A program made the position numbers and the translations under genes. Positions 50,183 to 53,263 of a stretch of DNA of 53,263 nucleotides are shown piece by piece. How positions within the stretch are numbered: position 1 is the stretch's first letter; every line of letters starts with the position of its first letter. The notes beneath the pieces were generated by a model. That model had not been told where the DNA came from, did not search any database, and was given only the letters and a program-made list of their open reading frames with translations. This DNA comes from Smithellaceae bacterium (GTDB taxonomy: Bacteria > Desulfobacterota > Syntrophia > Syntrophales > Smithellaceae): contig JAQUVQ010000014.1 in NCBI GenBank assembly GCA_028693285.1, positions 1-53,263 on the forward strand, read 5' to 3'.

Positions 50183-50860
50183 TTAGCTATAGATGGATCT
50201 GAACTGCGGCCACAGCCTCTTGATGATCCGGTCATTCATAGTGTGTTCGTTGATCTCCCCGTACTTCAGCGGGATGTCCCGGAAGGGACTCTTTTCCGTG
50301 ATGGAGACGGCTACCGCCAAAGCGAATCCAGTGGCATGAGGCAAAATCTTCATCCTCATGGCGGCGGCCCCGACAGACCAGAAAACGCCATAGTCGATCC
50401 CCAGATTTCTTGCCTGGGAAATGATGCCGTCGATGGCATAGGAAATATTGTTGGCCCGGAAGATACAAAGGGGACCTTTGAAAGCGACATCGGCGTCATC
50501 GGGTAGCCTTTCCGTTTCTCTCAGCGATTCACAGGTCATCTTGCCGCACATATTGCAGTTGATATCGGCCGGATCGTTGACACAGCGAAGGGATGTAACC
50601 ACCAGCACCGCATCGGCGTCCCGCAGCATGGCGGCATCTCTTTTGAAAAAATCCCAAGCCTTGTTTTCACGGGACATGCTTTCCATGCCCAGACAAAGGT
50701 CTTCTATGGCGCATGGATCATCGATGATATGGATCGTACATTCACCGACGCCTCCCACACGGGGTGTCGTTGTTCCGGAAGCCAGCAGAAGCCGCGAGGC
50801 AATTCTTACCGCTTCCAGCCTGTCTTGCTCGAATTGTTTCATGCTCTTTTCTATGCTCAT
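50183..50860 (-). CDS. DUF2148 ferredoxin-domain protein (copy 1)
   Basis: The protein has 225 residues; a G-rich binding site (GGGGGGG) precedes the ATG. Its cluster motif is DINCNMCGKMTCESLRETER, followed by KGPLCIFRANNISYA, the same CxxCxxxxC...C pattern as its neighbour. The N-terminal part (EAVRIASRLLLASGTTTPRV, then CTIHIIDD) matches DUF2148 family members, and the end is IDYGVFWSVGAAAMRMKILP. The two copies differ enough to be ancient paralogues and may form a heterodimer. It lies 28 bases after the SCP-2 gene. Confidence 0.83.
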   Translation of the reverse strand: MSIEKSMKQFEQDRLEAVRIASRLLLASGTTTPRVGGVGECTIHIIDDPCAIEDLCLGMESMSRENKAWDFFKRDAAMLRDADAVLVVTSLRCVNDPADINCNMCGKMTCESLRETERLPDDADVAFKGPLCIFRANNISYAIDGIISQARNLGIDYGVFWSVGAAAMRMKILPHATGFALAVAVSITEKSPFRDIPLKYGEINEHTMNDRIIKRLWPQFRSIYS

Positions 50861-50888
50861 ACCCCCCCCTTGCTTGAGTGAAACGTTT

Positions 50889-51275
50889 TTATAGACCGTA
50901 CTTTCGGGAGATTTCCGGGTAGGCCTCGTAGGCCGGTTTCAAAAGTGGAAGCAGCTTCAATACTTTGGGAAGAGGCCCTTTAGCCTTGATCAAACCCTTA
51001 GCCAGGGCGATGGGCATCGATACTTCCTGCAGCCAGAACTGATGGCAGGTATCTCCGCTCAGGGTCATGTCAATCGTCGGTTTAAGATCGGCATCTCCGC
51101 AGATAACGCCTTTTTCTGGCGTCAGCCAGATGGTTCCGCCGGGATCGTTGATGGTAAATTTGATGGTGATGTTGGACTCGATGAATTTCGGTCCGACAGA
51201 AGGGTGGTTCATGAGCGTGTTAAAAAGGGTGCCGAGAACTTCATACATTTTTTCGGTATTTGCGAATACTGCCAT
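50889..51275 (-). CDS. SCP-2 sterol-binding fold protein
   Basis: The protein has 128 residues, beginning MAVFANTEKMYEVLGTLFNT with AAGGAGGGAAG upstream (an in-frame start 18 bases earlier has none). The segment ITIKFTINDPGGTIWLTPEK and DMTLSGDTCHQFWLQEVSMP fit the SCP-2 lipid-binding fold: a beta sheet with a hydrophobic tunnel for acyl chains, sterols or acyl-CoA. It would present a lipid substrate to the enzymes encoded after it. First gene of the catabolic operon, presumed target of the TetR regulator 418 bases upstream. Confidence 0.8.
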   Translation of the reverse strand: MAVFANTEKMYEVLGTLFNTLMNHPSVGPKFIESNITIKFTINDPGGTIWLTPEKGVICGDADLKPTIDMTLSGDTCHQFWLQEVSMPIALAKGLIKAKGPLPKVLKLLPLLKPAYEAYPEISRKYGL

Positions 51276-51693
51276 AATACTTCCCTCCTTCATCTGTCTT
51301 TTATTGGTGGTTAAGTAAAAACAATCGTTCGCTTCATCCGCCTCTGAAACAACTACCCCTCCTTGATTTATTTTTCAGTTATGGACGCACAATCAAAGAT
51401 CTGTGATCTGTTGTGCAATAGCCTTTGCTGATAGACAAAACAAAAAAACAATGGAACTAAAATTCTTGAGATCCGGCAATGAACTTGCTGAAGAAATTTA
51501 TAATCCGTTTAACGTGAGAGGGAAGGGAGATCCAGAGATCCGAAGGAGATAGGTGTTGTCTTAGACCGTGGAGGAAATCAGCCCTGAGGTCAGAGCAATA
51601 TCGTGTGAAAAATGGCAGACAGGAACTATTTTGGGCGTTCTGAATCACGATATTCTCCCTGGCAAATATTATGGCAAACATTGAGCCGCGAAG
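51276..51693. other. AT-rich regulatory spacer between TetR and SCP-2 genes
   Basis: No convincing gene is seen in these 418 bases. A dyad at 51387-51416 has outer arms GCACAA and TTGTGC and inner arms AGATC and GATCT around TGT, which could be an operator or a hairpin in the leader. A 74-codon minus-strand frame at 51457-51681 has no ribosome-binding site or recognised motif and is not called. Confidence 0.5.
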
Positions 51694-52305
51694 TTATATT
51701 TTGTTCAGACTGCCGGTTAATAAACCGTTAATTGCATCCGTGAATGATGTTATTGTCCACTGCGTTGAATGACTGTCCCGGTCAAGATACCAGCGAACGG
51801 CTAATCCATGGTATACGGCTGATATGGCCTTTGCTGTTGCATCGGGATCCGAACAATTGAAGGTGCCATCATTATTGCCTTCAATGATGGCATCTTTGAG
51901 GAGAGCCACCCAATTATTTACCCATTCGTGGAATATTGCCCTGTAGCTTTCTTTGTGGCATGCCTCAGCCATGAAATCGAAGAGCAGCGGGTAGCCGGTC
52001 GAAACATCGGGATCTCCCCAATTATAGAGCCAGCCAAAGGAAAGCAATTTGGAGAGAGGATCTGAATATAAATCTATGTTATGTTTGCTTCTCTGAAAAA
52101 TGAAATCAAAAAATGATTGAAAAACGGCTTCGCAGATATCATCCTTGGATTTAAAGTAATGGGTGACGCCTCCCTTTGAAAGCCCCGCTGCTTTAGCAAT
52201 GGACTCGACCGTGATATTATTCATTCCTTTGGCCGAAATTTCCCGTAAAGCTGCGTCAACAATCTGAGCCCGTCTGAGGACTTCTCGTTGTGCATTGGAA
52301 GACAT
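51694..52305 (-). CDS. TetR family transcriptional regulator
   Basis: The protein has 203 residues. The N-terminal helix-turn-helix is evident: RAQIVDAALREISAKGMNN, ITVESIAKAAGLSKGGVTHY and FKSKDDICEAVFQSF, with the usual Tyr-Phe after recognition helix 3. The ligand-binding domain is hydrophobic and Trp-rich (HEWVNNWVALLKDAI), suitable for an acyl-CoA or lipid effector. It probably represses the SCP-2/DUF2148/acyl-CoA operon downstream and its own gene through the palindrome at 52335-52346. AAGGAAGGAGG precedes the ATG. Confidence 0.9.
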   Translation of the reverse strand: MSSNAQREVLRRAQIVDAALREISAKGMNNITVESIAKAAGLSKGGVTHYFKSKDDICEAVFQSFFDFIFQRSKHNIDLYSDPLSKLLSFGWLYNWGDPDVSTGYPLLFDFMAEACHKESYRAIFHEWVNNWVALLKDAIIEGNNDGTFNCSDPDATAKAISAVYHGLAVRWYLDRDSHSTQWTITSFTDAINGLLTGSLNKI

Positions 52306-52334
52306 AAAACCTCCTTCCTTGCTAAACCAAAAAA

Positions 52335-52346
52335 CCGACCAGTCGG
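52335..52346 (-). promoter_or_regulatory. Likely TetR autoregulatory operator with promoter upstream
   Basis: CCGAC-CA-GTCGG is a 5-bp inverted repeat 30 bases before the TetR ATG, a half-site type common for TetR-family operators. It is flanked by TAAACCAAA direct repeats and outer GCTAAA/TTTAGC arms. On the minus strand a possible promoter is TTGACT (52395-52390), 17 bases, TATTCG (52372-52367), which would place the palindrome just past the start point. Confidence 0.5.
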
Positions 52347-52494
52347 ACTAAACCAAACTGATTTAGCGAATATGCCATGCAAAATATATAGTCAATACTA
52401 CTTTATGTTCATTTTTTATAAAAAGGTGCTGTACCGTCAAGGGGGTCGATCGACGTCTGTCAAGCTGCAATCCGGGTCATGACGGAAAAGATCG

Positions 52495-53262
52495 CTACAT
52501 AAGCGCCAGGCTGTCCGCCACGGCCATGCCGGCCAAGGTCGGTTGAAGGCGGCCGTCTTTCAGCTCCAGAAGACCGTTTTCCATCAGTTCATCGATGACT
52601 TGCTTCTTGCCCACAAGAAGGTCCGCGCCAAAGCGATTTTTATATTGCTGGAGATGGATTCCGTCATTAGTGCGCATACTCAGGAAGAGCGCCTCAAGGG
52701 CGAGCTGCTCCGCAGAGAGGGATTCTGATTTGTCCACAGGCTTTTTCCCTCCGCCGACCTCGTTCAGATAAGCCTTCACGTCTGCCTTGTTCCACCAGCG
52801 CCTGGAATCGAGGAAAGAATGCGCGGCCGGCCCCAAACCCAGATAAGGCGCGTGCCGCCAGTATTTCATGTTGTGTCTGGATTTTAAGGAATCGGAGCGG
52901 GCGAAGTTGGATACCTCGTAATGAATTAAACCGGCATCCGTCAGGATTTTCGATGTGTTCATAAAGAAATCCAGTGCTTCATTTTCCGCGGGCAGTTGCA
53001 GGCTTTCTTTACTATATTGTTTATACAGAGGCGTTTTCTCCTCCAGGGAGAGCTGATAGCAGGAAAGATGCTCCGGTGCAAATGACAGGGCTTGCTCCAG
53101 GGTTTTGAGCCAAAGGCGAATATCCTGGCCGGAAACGCCGTAGATCAGATCGAGGCCGATATTTTGAAATCCGGCGTTTCTGGCTTCGTCGATCGCTGCC
53201 AGGGCTTCCTTTGCGGAATGCCTTCGTCCAAGGAACTTCAAAATCCGGTCGTCAAAGGACTG
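52495..53262 (-). CDS. hemW: HemW-like radical SAM protein (5' end outside window)
   Basis: The visible 255 residues run off the window edge; the frame is open to base 53262, with QSFDDRILKFLGRRHSAKEA as the first residues, so the N-terminal CxxxCxxC motif is beyond the window. The rest is typical HemW (formerly annotated as an oxygen-independent coproporphyrinogen oxidase homologue): FQNIGLDLIYGVSGQ, HLSCYQLSLEEKTPLYK, HYEVSNFAR, HNMKYWRHAPYLGLGPAAHS and the winged-helix tail. HemW is thought to be a heme chaperone for respiratory proteins. It is upstream of, and in the same direction as, the TetR gene. Confidence 0.93.
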   Translation of the reverse strand, partial: QSFDDRILKFLGRRHSAKEALAAIDEARNAGFQNIGLDLIYGVSGQDIRLWLKTLEQALSFAPEHLSCYQLSLEEKTPLYKQYSKESLQLPAENEALDFFMNTSKILTDAGLIHYEVSNFARSDSLKSRHNMKYWRHAPYLGLGPAAHSFLDSRRWWNKADVKAYLNEVGGGKKPVDKSESLSAEQLALEALFLSMRTNDGIHLQQYKNRFGADLLVGKKQVIDELMENGLLELKDGRLQPTLAGMAVADSLALM

Positions 53263-53263
53263 C

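Noticed and set aside
51457-51681. 74-codon minus-strand frame in the TetR/SCP-2 spacer
   Set aside because: No ribosome-binding site, unusual composition and no motif; more likely untranslated regulatory DNA.

Overview
The window looks like chromosomal DNA from a strictly anaerobic, syntrophic-type deltaproteobacterium of the Syntrophus/Smithella kind. This is an inference from gene content, not from a marker gene. The supporting content is a methylenetetrahydrofolate reductase with a fused C-terminal cysteine domain, a 4-hydroxybutyryl-CoA dehydratase-like flavoprotein, an acyl-CoA activation and oxidation operon with two DUF2148 proteins, an AddAB-type recombination pair, a VKOR-thioredoxin fusion, and an incomplete mannose-family PTS. 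The DNA is GC-rich. The last 8-9 kb, especially around 51.3-52.5 kb, looks more AT-rich.

Layout. 1-3.3 kb: the tail of a PAS/HD-GYP signalling protein, a DUF47 protein and a PlsC-like acyltransferase. 3.3-5.4 kb: an SOS mutagenesis pair (UmuD-like protease plus Y-family polymerase) behind a near-consensus promoter whose spacer holds an 18-bp perfect palindrome of the LexA type. 5.6-8.7 kb: a metallo-hydrolase, a flavin reductase-like protein and an AbfD/HpaB-superfamily enzyme. 8.9-10.6 kb: tRNA-Arg(CCG) and the MetF-like protein. 10.8-16.8 kb: a cell-wall amidase with a recently duplicated LysM module, an unknown membrane protein, a ZnuABC-type importer and a bile-acid/sodium-symporter-like protein. 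16.9-20.8 kb (minus strand): HU, trpS, scpA, scpB, rluB and an IHF-beta-like protein, a compact chromosome-organisation cluster. 21.3-26.2 kb: a DUF255 thioredoxin-like protein, then a minus-strand group of VKOR-DsbA fusion, methyltransferase and two secreted DUF2845 proteins behind a perfect consensus promoter. 26.4-31.6 kb: AddB-like and AddA-like proteins with overlapping stop and start codons.

31.7-38.3 kb is the most unusual part. Two plus-strand genes (a metallo-beta-lactamase protein with two cyclic-nucleotide-binding domains, and a histidine kinase with one such domain) converge on a minus-strand operon of CHASE2 nucleotide cyclase, FecR-domain protein and OmpA lipoprotein. Together they read as a self-contained cyclic-nucleotide circuit: envelope sensing, synthesis, and two kinds of effector. 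38.5-42.5 kb: PTS IIA, IIB and IIC (no IID), rimI, pyrK and pyrD. 42.6-44.2 kb: a MITE-like repeat, another metallo-hydrolase and a DUF4197 protein. 44.4-52.3 kb (minus strand): a TetR regulator followed by SCP-2 protein, two DUF2148 proteins, acyl-CoA ligase, acyl-CoA dehydrogenase, SCP2-type thiolase and a short-chain dehydrogenase, which looks like one lipid or acid catabolic operon. The window ends inside hemW.

Starts were chosen by Shine-Dalgarno spacing, overlap with the preceding gene, signal peptides and family N-termini. All family assignments come from reading motifs; no search was run.
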